In this document: positions 21,788 through 33,016 of the stretch, piece after piece
How positions within the stretch are numbered: the stretch's first letter is position 1
Layout: each line of letters opens with the position of its first letter
Assembly: GCA_963575745.1 (NCBI GenBank)
Contig: CAUYUJ010019083.1
Span: 112,862-176,861 of the forward strand
Direction of reading: 5' to 3'
Length of the DNA: 64,000 nt
Origin: Prorocentrum cordatum
Taxonomy: Eukaryota > Sar > Dinophyceae > Prorocentrales > Prorocentraceae
Notes under the pieces: model-generated
Told to the model about the DNA's origin: nothing
Databases searched by the model: none
Seen by the model: the letters and a program-made list of their open reading frames with translations, nothing else
Made by a program: the position numbers and the translations under genes

Positions 21788-21881
21788 GCGGGCGCCGCGG
21801 GACCCCGCGGGACCCCGCGCTGGTCCCGCGGCTTTGAATGCGTGCATGAAACCGCCGTGCTCGCGCGGCGCCTACACAGAT

Positions 21882-21890
21882 AAAAAAAAA
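21882..21890 (+). other. Retrogene poly(A) stretch
   Basis: Nine A residues end the inserted copy, after a GC-rich 3' UTR of about 95 bases with a potential gcgggacc / ggtcccgc hairpin. No AATAAA is present, as is usual in dinoflagellates. Confidence 0.8.
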
Positions 21891-21891
21891 G

Positions 21892-21901
21892 CCCTCACCT
21901 T
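21892..21901 (+). repeat. Target-site duplication, right copy
   Basis: Exact repeat of 20745-20754 directly after the poly(A). Confidence 0.8.
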
Positions 21902-21940
21902 ATCTGCTGAGGGCGGCGGTGGTACCCATGGCCAATCTTC

Positions 21941-22752
21941 AGTCGTGCCTGCCCCGTTTCAGGAGGAATATCCAAAAATAGTCAAAACATAGTCGGGGGA
22001 CAAATGTTTCGTATTTTTGAGCGTTTAGGGGTAGCTTTTGGGTATTTTCCCTATCTAGTCTCTGCCTAGAAGGGTTCTTACTCTCTTAGCTTAAAGGGGC
22101 CGGGCAGTGTTGCCCTCCCGAGGCGGTTCCCCCGGTCCCCGCCCCGCGGTTCCCCCAGTCCCCTGGGAGCTTTAGCTTTTGCTTTTGCGTTTGCTTTAGC
22201 TTTAGCTTAGCTTTAGCTTAGCTTCAGCTTAGCTTTAGCTTCGCTTTAGCTTAGCTTTAGCTTAACTTTAGCTTAGCTTTAGCTGAGCTTTAGCTTAGAT
22301 TTAGCTTAGCTTATCTTAGCTTTAGCTTAGCTTCAGCTTAGCTTTATGTTCGCTTTAGCTTAGCTTTAACTTAGCTTCATCTTAGCTTTAGCTTAGCTTT
22401 AGCTTTAGCTTAGCCTTAGCTTAACCGCAGCTTAGCTTTAGCTTAGCTTTATCTTAACTTTAGCTTAGCTTTAGCTCAGCTTAGCTTTAGCTTAGCTTTA
22501 GCTTAGCTTCAGCTTAGCTTCAGCTTAGTTATATCTTAGCTTCAGCTTAGCTTTAGCTTAGCTTTAGCTTAGCCTTAGCTTAGCTGTAGCTTAGTTTTAG
22601 CTTAGCTTTAGCTTAGCTCTAGCTTAGCTTTAGCTTAGCTTTACTGTTACTACTAATGCTGCTTTCCTAGGGGCTCCAACTCCTAGGTAGGGTCGCACCG
22701 GGATAGTTTAATTTTTCGTCCAGAATCCTCCTGTAGGGGGACACGCCCGACT
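21941..22752. mobile_element. Inverted-repeat element split by TTTAGC array
   Basis: The left end (agtcgtgcctgccccg, then aatatccaaaaatagtca) and the right end (ttttcgtccagaatcc, then gggggacacgcccgact) belong to the 13951-14121 family, but 500 bp of minisatellite and other sequence lie between them. Confidence 0.6.
22165..22645. repeat. TTTAGCTTAGC minisatellite
   Basis: About 43 tandem 11-bp units, some cut to 5-6 bp (agcttt, agctta). Lies wholly inside the split element. Confidence 0.9.
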
Positions 22753-23202
22753 TTCGGCCAAGCCCCCATCGGAGTTCCGGGCTCGAGGCTCAGACCGCCG
22801 ACAGATGGAAGAGACATCAAGACCGCAGTTCTTCGCAACTTTCGGCCTCTGAGGGCCTTTGTCGGGCGATTCGGGATGGAACACCGGCCCACGGGGAAGT
22901 GTCGGGACTTCAGGGGACCCTGGCTCATCTGCACGGAATTGGAACGATAGTTCCCGACTTCAGGGAAAGTTGGAGAGATATTGCCGAAATTCCTGAAGCT
23001 TGGCCTGCCTGGAAAGTGATTTCAAGATCTTCCAGCACTGAGAGCGAGCTACATTCCTCACCCGCCGCTCGGCGCGGGGTACCGCACCGCTGTGGCATGC
23101 CGCTCCCCCCTTGACCGGGGCCAGCCTTCTTGGCTGAACGGGGCGCGAGTCGAGTCTGGCTCGTCTGCACGGGGAGTCTTTCCCCCGACCTACATCCAGC
23201 GT
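22753..23202. other. Unassigned GC-rich spacer
   Basis: No gene is recognised. It contains two similar words (gggacttcagggga, cgacttcaggga) and short frames without domain signal. Confidence 0.5.
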
Positions 23203-23394
23203 CAAGTCGGGCACGTCCCACTGCAGAATTTCCACAAATAGTGAAAAATTATCCCGGCAAAGCAACCTAACAGCGATGTGTAGGAGCATATCTGGAAGCA
23301 TTCCCCTTAAGATTCAGATGAGAATCCAGTTGTAGAATTCTGCTGTTCTCGCAGTCGTAGTCGCATTCGCGATGACAGTCGCAGTGGCAACGGC

Positions 23395-25145
23395 AGTCGC
23401 AGTCACAGCCTCAGCCTCAGCCTGCCTCAGCCTCAGCCTCAGCCTGCCTCAGCCTCAGCCTGCCTCAGCCTCAGCCTCAGCCTCAGCCTCAGCCTCAGTC
23501 TGCCTTCAGCCTCGGCCTCAGCCTCAGCCTGCCTCAGCCTCAGCCTGCATCAGCCTCAGCCTCAGCCTCAGCCTGCCTCAGCATCAGCCTGCCTCAGCCT
23601 CAGCCTCAGCCTGCCTCAGCCTCAGCCTCAGCCTCAGTCTGCCGTCGGCCTCGGCCTCAGCCTCAGCCTGCCTCAGCCTCAGCCTCAGCCTCAGCCTCAG
23701 CCTCAGCCTCAGCCTCAGCCTGCCTCAGCCTCAGCCTCAGCCTCAGCCTCAGCCTCAGCCTCAGCCTCAGCCTCAGCCTCAGCCTCAGCCTCAGCCTCAG
23801 CCTCAGCCTCAGCCTTCAGCCTCAGCCTCAGCCTCAGCCTGCCTCAGCCTCCTGCCTCAGCCTCAGCCTCAGCCTGCCTCAGCCTCAGCTCAGCCTCAGC
23901 CTCAGCCTCATCAGCCTCAGCCTCAGCCTCAGCCTGCCTCAGCATCAGCCTGCCTCAGCCTCAGCCTCAGCCTGCCTCAGCCTCAGCCTCAGCCTGCTTC
24001 AGCCTCAGCCTCAGTCTGCCTTCAGCCTCGGCCTCAGCCTCAGCCTGCCTCAGCCTCAGCCCTCAGCCTCAGCCTCAGCCTGCCTCAGCCTCAGCCTGCT
24101 CAGCCTCAGCCAGCCTGCTTCAGCCTCAGCCTCAGTCTGCCTTCAGCCTCGGCCTCAGCCTCAGCCTGCCTCAGCCTCAGCTGCATCAGCCTCAGCCTCA
24201 GCCTCAGCCTGCCTCAGCCTCAGCCTCAGCCTGCCTCAGCCTCAGCCTCCTGCCTCAGCCTCAGCCTCAGCCTGCTTCAGCCTCAGCCTCAGTCTGCCTT
24301 CAGCCTCGGCCTCAGCCTCAGCTCAGCCTCAGCCTCAGCCTCAGCCTGCCTCAGCCTCAGCCTCAGCCTGCCTCAGCCTCAGCCTCAGCATCAGCCTGCC
24401 TCAGCCTCAGCCTCAGCCTGCCTCAGCCTCAGCCTCAGCCTGCTTCAGCCTCAGCCTCAGTCTGCCTTCAGCCTCGGCCTCAGCCTCAGCCTGCCTCAGC
24501 CTCAGCCTGCATCAGCCTCAGCCTCAGCCTCAGCCTGCCTCAGCCTCAGCCTGCCTCAGCCTCAGCCTCAGCCTGCCTCAGCCTCAGCCTCAGTCTCAGC
24601 CTGCTTCAGCCTCAGCCTCAGTCTGCCTTCAGCCTCGGCCTCAGCCTCAGCCTGCCTCAGCCTCAGCCTCAGCCTCAGCCTCAGCCTCAGCCTCAGCCTC
24701 AGCCTGCCTCAGCCTCAGCCTCAGCCTGCCTCAGCCTCAGCCTCAGCATGCCTTCAGCCTCAGCCTCAGCCTCTGCCTTCAGCCTCGGCCTCAGCCTCAG
24801 CCTGCCTCAGCCTCAGCCTGCATCAGCCTCAGCCTCAGCCTCAGCCTGCCTCAGCATCAGCCTGCCTCAGCCTCAGCCTCAGCCTGCCTCAGCCTCAGCC
24901 TCAGCCTCAGCCTGCTTCAGCCTCAGCCTCAGTCTGCCTTCAGCCTTCAGCCTCAGCCTCAGCCTGCCTCAGCCTCAGCCTGCCTTTGCCTCAGCCTCAG
25001 CCTCAGCCTGCCTCAGCATCAGCCTGCCTCAGCATCAGCCTCAGCCTGCCTCAGCCTCAGCCTCAGCCTGCCTCAGCCTCAGCCTCAGCCTGCCTTCAGC
25101 CTCGGCCTTAGCCTCGGCCTTAGCCTCAGCCTCAGCCTGCCTCAG
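23395..25145. repeat. CAGCCT hexamer satellite
   Basis: About 1.75 kb of cagcct with cagcctgcct, cagtctgcctt and cagcctcgg variants in a higher-order pattern. The 579-codon Ser/Ala/Pro/Gln frame is produced by the 6-bp unit. Confidence 0.9.
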
Positions 25146-25655
25146 CATTCAAAATGTAGCCCGGGAATGGAGTTCTGAGAACTCGAAGAACACGAAGTGG
25201 CCTACAGTTGGCTCCGGGCATTCAAAATCATGCCCAGGAATGGAGTTCTGGGAACTCGAAACCCACGAAATGGCCTACAGTTGGCTCCGGGCATTCAAAA
25301 TCATGCAGAGGAATGGAGTTCTGGGAACTCGAAGACCACGAAGTGGCCTACAGTTGGCCCCGGGCATTCAAAATCATGCCCAGGAATGGAGTTCTGGGAA
25401 TTCGAAGAACACGAAGTGGCCTACAGTTGGCTCCGGGCATTCAACATCATGCCCAGGAATGGAGTTCTGGGAACTCGAAGACCACGAAGTGTGTTACTGT
25501 TGGCTCCGGGCATTCAAAATCATGCCCAGGAATGGAGTTCTGGGAACTCGAAGATCACGAAGTTGCCTACAGTTGGTTCCGGGCATTCAAAAATCATGCC
25601 CAGGAATGGAGTTCTGGGAACTCGAAGACCACGAAGTGTGTTACTGTTGGTCAAA
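25146..25655. repeat. 73-bp tandem satellite, seven units
   Basis: The marker ggaatggagttctg starts at 25164, 25237, 25310, 25383, 25456, 25529 and 25603, a constant 73-bp period with one added A in the last unit. Confidence 0.9.
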
Positions 25656-25928
25656 AAAGAAGTCCCCGGTTTTCCGGGGATTCCCGGGGCCACCCGTCCG
25701 GATCCCGCCCAGACTCCCCTTGGGTGTCATGATGTTCTCTTTTGACCCTAGTAGAAACCTATCAGTCTTCGCTGTTAGGTACATAGTCTGGGAAGGAGAT
25801 TTTGACAAGTTTTGATTAGTTTGGTTTTTTTGGGGGGCTATTTCTGATTTTTCTTCCAAAATCGGCCTGCAGGGGGACATGGCCGACTTCAATCTAGCGC
25901 TCAGAGGGCAGACGTCCGCGCCCCAGAG

Positions 25929-26039
25929 GCCCGCCCGCGGCGCGAGCCGCGCCGAGGATTCGTGGATCTGGCGCGGGAGCTTTGCCGGTGGCGCGGCGAG
26001 GGCGGAACGCGCCGCCGCGCCGGGCGTTGCCCTGGTTTC
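25929..26039 (+). CDS. NECAP: NECAP-like gene, exon encoding PHear N-terminal part
   Basis: After AG 25927-25928, G completes the preceding codon and 36 codons follow: PARGASRAEDSWIWRGSF, then GGAARAERAAAPGVALV. The first part resembles the NECAP segment around IPP...GY+AxxW...W(T/K)G, and ALV leads naturally into the next exon's LLNSGDGELF. The end at 26039 precedes gccagc, a GC donor, and leaves two bases of a codon (phase 2). The exon is 111 bases, a multiple of three. NECAPs bind adaptin ears and promote clathrin-coated vesicle formation in the cytosol. The exon starts about 40 bp after an inverted-repeat element. It is the weakest of the five matches because it is short and Ala/Gly-rich. 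Confidence 0.5.
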
Positions 26040-26136
26040 GCCAGCGCCTTCGCGCCCGAGCCTTCTTGCGCCCGCGCCGCTCGCTCATTGGAAGGCGTTT
26101 TCTTTGGCGGGGCCCCGTGGCGCCGCGGCCCCACGC

Positions 26137-26139
26137 GCC

Positions 26140-26183
<44 letters not shown>

Positions 26184-26232
26184 GTGTGAGTGTGTGTGTG
26201 TGTGTGTGTTTTTGTGTGTGTGTGTGTGTGGG
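26137..26232. repeat. GCGT then GT microsatellite
   Basis: (GCGT)n to about 26180, then (GT)n to 26232, inside the proposed NECAP intron. Confidence 0.9.
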
Positions 26233-26574
26233 TGTGGGGGGGGCGCGCGCTACCCTCCGAAACTCTGCGCCGCGCGGTCTCCGCAGACTTGCGCGAGCAC
26301 TTCGGGCGCCGCCTGGGCGTGTCGGTCCGTCCGAGTGCGGCCGTGTGGACACTGGTGCTTTTAAGCCGATCGGCGATCCCGCTCGCGTGCTTCTATGGCA
26401 TTCGAAGAGGCGCGGCCTGGGCGTCGCGTGGGCTTATCTTCAGGTCAAGGCCAGGCGTCGAATTGTTCTGATTGCGTGTTGCATCAGGAACTGTCGCGCC
26501 TTAATGCCTAAGGCCAGGAGGCCAGTGCCGCTGGATTCAGCGTGATCTGAACGCAAAGTGCACCTTCGTTATTC

Positions 26575-27050
26575 GCGTTCTTCAGGAATTTGCTTGCGGC
26601 TTCAGGCTCGGCAACTCGGTCATCCTGGAGACCCCCGCGAAGCTCGGAGACACTTTCATGTTGGCGGTTCCATCGGCGACTAATGCGCCATGTGCGCAAT
26701 GCAGAGAAACTCGCCCATCCGGCAGTGGCCTTCCCTCGTGCCCCTTGAAGAGTAGCCGAGCATAAAGGACTGCTTCGATTGTGTTTGCCATTTGCTTGAC
26801 GGTCGTGCTGCAGAGAAGCTCCAATCGATTGCAACAGAGCGAGGGCTTCCTTGCGTTGGGAAGGGGGTCCTAAGTTTGCCGCAGCTGGGCCAAGGACCTT
26901 GTGGCTGGAGGCCTTGGGCGATGTCTTTGCGGATGCGGGTGAAGAGCTCTCTCTTCTCTCTTATGTTTTTTTCCTCGCGAGCCTGGGACGGCGCCCTGGG
27001 ACTTGCGCCGCGGCGCGGCGGTTCGGCGGCGGGGATTGCAAAGTCCACGC
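26575..27050 (-). pseudogene. Unrecognised degenerate coding remnant
   Basis: On the minus strand, protein-like sequence shifts frame. KEALALLQSIGASLQHDRQ, with SSHKVLGPAAANLG upstream in the same frame, passes into ANTIEAVLYARLLFKGHEG, then a segment containing PDGRVSLHCAHGALV and FAGVSRMTELPSL before a stop near 26582. Residue composition is unlike the surrounding repeats. No family is recognised; a retroelement ORF or a dead host gene are both possible. It lies in antisense within the first proposed NECAP intron. Confidence 0.4.
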
Positions 27051-27374
27051 ATGAGAAAGCGATATCGACCTGGGGCGCTAAGACACTTTCATGAGGTCAC
27101 AAGGGGACGATATCCACAAGGAGCGCATATGAGCACGATGTCCACGAAGAGCAACCAGTTTTTCTCATTCCATGGGGCGGCACAACGCATCCGCGCGAAA
27201 CTACATGTCATAGAGCCAAGTCAAAAGGGACCAAAGCCACATCTGCGCGGCAAGTACATGACAAACACATGAGACACCCACCGTCGTTTGTCTGGTAGGA
27301 TTCCTCCTCCTCGTCCTCCTCCTCTTTTCGTGCCACGTGGAGCCATCCGCCTTCGCGCACTACTGTTTGCTTTA

Positions 27375-27430
27375 CCTCTCTCTCTCTCTCTTTGTTCTCG
27401 CTCTCTCTCTCTCTCTCTTTCTCTTTCGGC
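27375..27430. repeat. (CT)n microsatellite
   Basis: tctctctctc runs separated by ttgttctcg, followed by C-rich pyrimidine sequence to about 27600. Confidence 0.85.
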
Positions 27431-27937
27431 GTGTCTATCTCTCACGCGCAGAACAACATATAATCTACCTGCGTCGGTCGTCAAGCGTCTTCTAGGCCTT
27501 CCTCCCCCTCCTCCTCCCCTCTTCCTCTCCCTCCCCCTCCCCCTCCCCTTTCTTCTTTTCCCGCCTCCTCCCCCCCTTCCTCCAGGCGGGGTTCCAGTAA
27601 TCGTAAGGATGCTCTGGTCGTGTCGAACGTGGTCTTTGGCCCAAGGTCTCCAGCAACGCCCAGGGGGCAAAGAAGGCCAAAACGCAGCCATGTACTATGT
27701 TGCTTCCCTGTGTGACCCCGCGCAGTCGCTGCACCCGTGACTCCGAAGCTTCTCGCCTCCCTCCCTCGCTCGGCTGTTCCGTGTTTCTGCAGGCCCTCGG
27801 CGGGGCGCCCGGGCCCCCCCCCGGATCGTGGTGGGAGGCTCGTCGACGAGGCCTGCGCCGCCCTCGACACTCGACGTCCCTCCTCCCCACCTTCCTTCCT
27901 TCCTGCTCCCTCCCTTTTTCTCCTCCCGCTCCCTCCT

Positions 27938-27961
27938 CGCTGCTGCTGCTGCTGCTGCTGC

Positions 27962-28012
<51 letters not shown>

Positions 28013-28013
28013 C
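27938..28013. repeat. (CTG)n microsatellite
   Basis: About 24 CTG triplets with one CCG. Confidence 0.9.
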
Positions 28014-28259
28014 TTTCTCCTCTTACCTTTCCCCCCCCCTCGCTCCTCCTGGCTGCTGCTCCTCCTCCTCCCGTTCCTCCCCCCTCCCGCCTCCTTCTTG
28101 CTGCTGCTCCCCCTCCTCCCCATTCCGTGCCCTGCCGCGCTCCCCTTTTTGCGGGGTGAAGCGCCGGCCCGGCAGCCTGCGGCGCCCAGGCGATCTGGCG
28201 CGGCGCATGCAGAATCGTTTCGAAGGGCTCCACGCTGACGATACGGCGGGGCCAGGGGG

Positions 28260-28795
28260 AGAGGAGGAGGAGGAGGAGGAGGAGGAGGAGGAGGAGGAGG
28301 AGGAGGAGGAGGAGGAGGAGGAGGAGGAGGAGGAGGAGGAGGAGGAGGAGGAGGAGGAGGAGGAGGAGGAGGAGGAGGAGGAGGAGGAGGAGGAGGAGGA
28401 GGAGGAGGAGGAGGAGGAGGAGGAGGAGGAGGGAGGAGGAGGAGGAGGAGGAGGTGAGGAGGAGGAGGAGGAGGAGGAGGACTAGGAGGAGGAGGAGGAG
28501 GAGGAGGAGGAGGAGGAGGAGGAAGAGGAGGAGGAGGAGGAGGAGGAGGAGGAGGAGGAGGAGGAGGAGGGAAGAGGAGGAGGAGGAGGAGGAGGAGGGA
28601 GGGGGCAGGGGGGAGGAGGGAAGAGAACGAGGAGGACGACGAGGTGGACGAGGAGGAGGAGGAGGAGGAGGAGGAGGAGGAGGAGGAGGAGGAGGAGGAG
28701 GAGGAGGAGGGAGAGCAGTAGGAGGGGAGGAGGAGGGGAGGAGGAGGAGGAGGAGGAGGACGACGAGGTGGACGTGGAGGTGGAGGAGGACGAGG
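28260..28795. repeat. (GGA)n array
   Basis: Over 500 bp of GAG/GGA with few GAC/GTG changes, ending in accagtgtaaacccaagg, a junction also present at 40308-40325 after another array. Confidence 0.9.
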
Positions 28796-28879
28796 ACCAG
28801 TGTAAACCCAAGGCGCACCAACGAGGGTACAATACATCCTCCCTTCAGGTTCCCCCGTTTTCCCGTTGGGACACAACCG

Positions 28880-29515
28880 TCTAATCATCTACAATTGTGC
28901 CAACGTAGCATGCCTTAGATTTCAATGCCGCAAATTAACTTTACTGTTGCGTCCTGACGATCCTGCGTCGTGCCAGAGCACCGTTCATGGGACATCAGCG
29001 CCGCGAATCAACGTGACTGGTGCGCCCTCAGAGTCGCGTGTCGTTTTGGAAAAATCATGTTCGGGACATTCAACCATACTCATCCGTAAAGTCGTTGCCA
29101 ACTTTGAAGACGTTTGCCCGCGTCGCTGGGTCGTACACCAGCTTTTGAAGAAAAAGACCCGCCTTCCATCCGTGGAGCCGTAGCAAACTGTTATGGCGAA
29201 TGTGGGCGGCGCTAAGGCGAGAGCCACATTCAGAACACGTTCCGCCCTCCATCCCTGGAGCTTTTTCAAACTTCTGCAACGAATATGCGAAGCGCTAAGG
29301 CGAGAGCCACCTTTTCAAAACGACCCATTTCCCATCCGTGAAATTCTTGCAGCGTTTCAGGAGGATTGTACGCGGCGCTGGGGCGAGAACCACAGTTTGA
29401 AAAGGACCCGCCCTCCATCCGTGAAGCCCTTGCAACCTTTTAAGGCGAATGTGGTCGGCACTAACGTGAGAGCCACATTTTGAAAAGGACCCGCCCTCCA
29501 TCCGCGAAAGACGAG
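28880..29515. repeat. GGCGCTAAGGCGAGAGCCACA satellite, locus 1
   Basis: Degenerate 60-80 bp units with conserved blocks gcgagagccacat, gacccgccctccatccgtg and cttgcaa. Also at 40720-41150, with single related units near 29850, 30100-30410 and 60450-60640. Flanked by GGA arrays at 29575-29695 and 30014-30092. Confidence 0.7.
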
Positions 29516-29574
29516 GAGGGCAAGGAGGAAAGAGCAGGAGTAGGAGGAACAACATGGAGGAGGAACCAGGAGGA

Positions 29575-30092
29575 GGAACCAGGAGGAGGAGGAGGAGGAG
29601 GAGGAGGAGGAGGAGGAGGAGGAGGAGGAGGAGGAGGAGGAGGAGGAGGAGGAGGAGGAGGGGGAGGAGGAGGAGGAGGAGGAGGAGGAGGGGAGGACTT
29701 GAGTGAGCCTAGGATGTGTCAGCGCTGCTGTAGCACGCCTTCCCGCCCAAACTCTCGTCCTCACGGATTCTTGCAAGCTGCCGTCTTCACTGCAACCAGC
29801 GCAGCCTCGAATGATCAGCACCGTAACTAGATTGGCTTGCCACTCCGGCGAGGGCCCCGCTTTGAAAAGGAGCCGTCCTCTCTGCAAGCAGTTCGGGGAC
29901 GCGAATACGTACAACTGATGCGGTGCACCGGGGTATCCGTCGGGACCCCCGTTTGGAGACGTGCCCGCTTCCACCAGTGCAACTGTTGCACGAACTTGTA
30001 TTTTTTGATCAGGGGAGGAGGAGGAGGAGGAGGAGGAGGAGGAGGAGGAGGAGGAGGAGGAGGAGGAGGAGGAGGAGGAGGAGGAGGAGGAG
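29575..30092. repeat. Two (GGA)n arrays around a unique spacer
   Basis: 29575-29695 and 30014-30092 are GGA tracts. The 300-bp spacer holds no gene. 30093-30690 is also without a recognised gene. Confidence 0.8.
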
Positions 30093-30687
30093 CCGCCCTC
30101 CATCCGCGCAGAAGTTACGCGTGTCCATATTTTTCCCTTACTTCTTCCGGAAGGCACCAATCCCAGGATTTCCCCAAAGTTTCTCGTATTTTTCCGGGTT
30201 TTCGTGTGTCCCCCCCACTTCCAACCTTTTCCCAGGGTTTTCGTGGGAGTCGACGATTGCTTGCGTCTGTGTGCTTGTCCTCCAAGGGGCATCCGTCCCC
30301 GATCTTTTTGTGCACCATTTTGAAAAAGGCCTGGCCCTGCATCCATGCAACTCCAGCAAGCTTTTCAAGACGAGTGCGCTGAGCGCCAGGGCGAGAGACT
30401 CAGTGTGAAAACGCCCCCCTTCACCCGGGAAGGGTCCGAGCTCACGCCCTTGCGGTCCGTCTTCTACTTTCTCCTCGCCTCCTCCTGCATCTCCCTCTCC
30501 TCTCCGCCTGGCCTCGCGTCCTGAGCGGGCCGTGGCACAGTTCCTTCGGTTGTTTCGGCCAGGTGCTTACGCGCCGCCACGGTTGGACTCGGCTTGATTG
30601 CTGGGGGCTCTTACCCCAAGCCTGTGCGGTCTTGGGGGTTAGAGCCGTGACGCCCCCGGAGGGCCCTGGCTTGCCACCGTAGGGTAT

Positions 30688-30884
30688 CCGCCTCCATGGG
30701 TCGGCGGCGAGCGAGGGGGGGGGAGTGAGAAGGAGATGGCCTTCTCAGAAGGCGGCGGGCCTTGTCAGAAGCCCGCCAGCCTTCTGAGAGGTTTTCCGTG
30801 GGAACTTCTGAGCCTTCGGAGAAGGCCCGCTACTTCTCCCCTTGGGCTGGCCGCCGAATGGGCCAGATATCTGATGGAGGCGGA
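30688..30884. mobile_element. TTCTGAGAAGGC foldback element, copy 1
   Basis: Left arm ccgcctccatgggtcggcgg then gagtgagaaggagatggcc; right arm is its inverse (tacttctccccttgggctgg, ccgccgaatg, atggaggcgga). The middle holds repeated ccttctgagaggt / cttctcagaagg palindromes. Copies at 37850-38053 and 57617-57838. Confidence 0.7.
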
Positions 30885-30984
30885 CCAGTCCGTGTTGTAC
30901 CGTCCTTCGTCCGCGAACGGCCGCGTCGCCCCACGAAACTGGGAGTCCCCGATGTCCCCACGTGTGCCTCCTTCGAGCCCAGCT

Positions 30985-31160
30985 GCGCCATCAACCAAGG
31001 GAGGGAAAACCGCCCAGACCCCGACAATTTGCGTTTACTAAATGGCCCTGGGCGTTTTCTAAACAGCCCTGCACTGTTCGATTCCTTCCGTGGGGGCGTT
31101 TGCTAAACGGCTCCGCTTGTCAGGGTGATCATTATGAGGGTGGATTTCCTGCAATCTAAC
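30985..31160 (+). repeat. Dispersed 170-bp repeat, copy 2
   Basis: Direct copy of 19260-19440 with matching order of conserved words. 31160-31385 shows no gene. Confidence 0.65.
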
Positions 31161-31384
31161 AAAGCCTCCCACGATCCCGCTGACCCCGTGGGCACTCCTC
31201 GAGCAAGGGTTCGTGGAGGCCCTCGCGATCGGCCCGCGGTGGGCGACGGCGTCTCACTCGGTGGGCTGCGGTCCCACCAGGTCTGCCCAGGTGGTTGTTT
31301 CTGGTTGGCTGTCCGTCCCTCCGATCTTCCACAGCCAGTTTCGGTGGGGATTCCATTTCGAAGGATGTTTAGGATTTTTGGCGT

Positions 31385-31880
31385 GCCCCCCAAGCACTGC
31401 GTGTGTAAGCTATGTGGTGTAAGCCACATGGAACAAGCGGTGTGATGCAATCTACAACATGTGGTTAAGCTGGTTGCTGCAAGCTACTTTGTGAAACAGA
31501 TATGGTGCAAACCAGGTGGTGCAGGCTTTGTTGTGCAACAGGTGTGATGTAACTACTGGGATACGATCTTTGTTGTGTAAGCCATGTGGTGAACGTTGTG
31601 TTCTGCGATATCTGGGGTGCAGTCTGTGTGGCGCAGTACATGCGACGCAATTTGTGTGTTGCAATCTGTGGTGTACATGCATGGGGTGCAAGCCATGTTT
31701 TGCAAGCAATGTGGTGCAAGCGCAGTGGTGCATTATATTTTCTGTAAGCTATGTGGTGCAAGCTTCTTGGTGCAAACTATGTGGTACAGCCTATGTGGTG
31801 AAAGCTGTGTGGTGTAGGCTGTAGGGCGCAGTCTATGTGGTGCAAGCTCTGTGGTGTCATCCGTGTCTTGCAGGCCATGC
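31385..31880. repeat. TGTGGTGCAAGC minisatellite, locus 3
   Basis: Degenerate tandem units tgtggtgcaagctatg, related to 3290-3735. 31880-32500 is GC-rich sequence without a recognised gene. Confidence 0.75.
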
Positions 31881-32499
31881 CCGGCCAGCGCAGCGAGGAG
31901 ACGACGACGCGGCGATGGGCGGCCGCAGGACTAAATCCTGACAGACCCCCTCACCGACTCGAGCCTGAAGAAGAGCTCACCCGTGCAAGAAGCACCGAGC
32001 GCACACGGTGGCGACGGGGTGGCCATGGGCGGCCCCCGCGCGAAAACCTCGCACGACAGCGACGACGAGGCGGCGGCGCGCGCCCGCGGGGCGAAAACCC
32101 GGCAGGCCCTGACCGGACGGGGCCAGGACGAGGACGAATCCGTTCCAGGGCGTTCCAGAACGCTCCGAGAAGGCCGCGACGCCCGATGGATCCTGAAGAG
32201 CCGCCGGATTTCAGAGACGCTCGATTTGATTCTCACTCGAAGTCGAAATAGTTCTCGTCCTGGCTCCATCTTGCCTTACAACTGCATAGAGCCAGAGCAG
32301 CAGCCTCCGGGTGTTGGCAGTGTTCTGGGTCAAAGTCACCGCCTCCATCCGTGCAGTTGTTCTAGTAGGTGAGGTCCCTCGAGTGCGCGAGGAGTCCCAA
32401 GCGAGATCGCCATAGCGAAGAGTGGCCTCCATCCATGCGCACGACTGTCGCGTAGTGTGAGCTGTTATGCCTTAGGACCGAGAGCGCCCTGGCCCCCCC

Positions 32500-32800
32500 T
32501 CATGCAAATTCTAGCCTCTCCTCTCCCTTCTCCCTCCTCCCTCCTCCCTCCTCCCTCCTCCTCACTACTTTTCCTCCTCCTTCTCCTCCTTCTCCTGATT
32601 TTTCTCCCACCCTCCTTCAGCTCTCTTCCTTCTGCTCATTCTTCTTCCCTCTTCCCCACCCCCCCTTGCCACCTACACTGTGGCGGCCAGGTAACTCCCA
32701 GGTGATTCCCTCTTCCTTCCCCCTTCTCCTTCTTCTCCCTTCTCCTCCTCCTCCTCCTCTTTCTCGTCCTCCTCGTCCTGCCCCACTCGCTCCTCACCTG
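32500..32800. repeat. Pyrimidine (TCC) tracts before NECAP exon
   Basis: ctcctccctcctc runs at 32515-32600 and 32720-32790. The second acts as the pyrimidine-rich region upstream of the 32815 acceptor. Confidence 0.7.
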
Positions 32801-32814
32801 GTGCTGGGGGGCAG

Positions 32815-32868
32815 GCTGCTCAACTCCGGCGACGGGGAGCTCTTCGCGCAGTGCCCGGCCGGCGCCAC
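32815..32868 (+). CDS. NECAP: NECAP-like gene, exon encoding LLNSGDGELFAQCP
   Basis: Acceptor gcag (32811-32814) precedes a G that completes a phase-2 codon. The peptide LLNSGDGELFAQCPAGA matches the NECAP strand that in animals and plants reads close to LEDxxSGELFAQxP. The 3' end is uncertain. A GA donor after 32868 keeps the CP residues and gives 54 bases. A canonical GT donor after 32850 (gtgccc) gives 36 bases and ends at ELFA plus a split Gln codon. Both are phase 2 and join the 46943 exon in frame. The flanking introns, about 6.8 kb upstream and 14 kb downstream, consist largely of repeats. Confidence 0.65.
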
Positions 32869-32939
32869 GAAGCGCATTTCGGCTGCCGGCGGGCAGCGGC
32901 AGTGATCTCTTCGGGCGTTTCGATTGTGAATATAAATGT

Positions 32940-32966
32940 ATATCGATATGTGTATCTATATCTATA

Positions 32967-33016
<50 letters not shown>

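Larger units (their letters stand above)
23203..25890. mobile_element. Inverted-repeat element enclosing CAGCCT and 73-bp arrays
   Basis: Left end caagtcgggcacgtccc followed by cacaaatagtgaaaaatta; right end ttcttccaaaatcgg then gggggacatggccgactt. These are the left and right halves of the 13951-14121 family, 2.6 kb apart, with two satellite arrays between them. It may be one expanded element or two solo ends. Confidence 0.5.

Noticed and set aside
23372-25111. 579-codon Ser/Ala/Gln/Pro frame
   Set aside because: Direct translation of the CAGCCT hexamer; a 6-bp unit without stops keeps all frames open.
27815-27900. Good acceptor-like sequence (gtgtttctgcag) followed by an open segment with GGRLVDEACAALDT
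   Set aside because: It would insert extra residues between two adjacent NECAP strands and has no supported donor; could belong to nothing.
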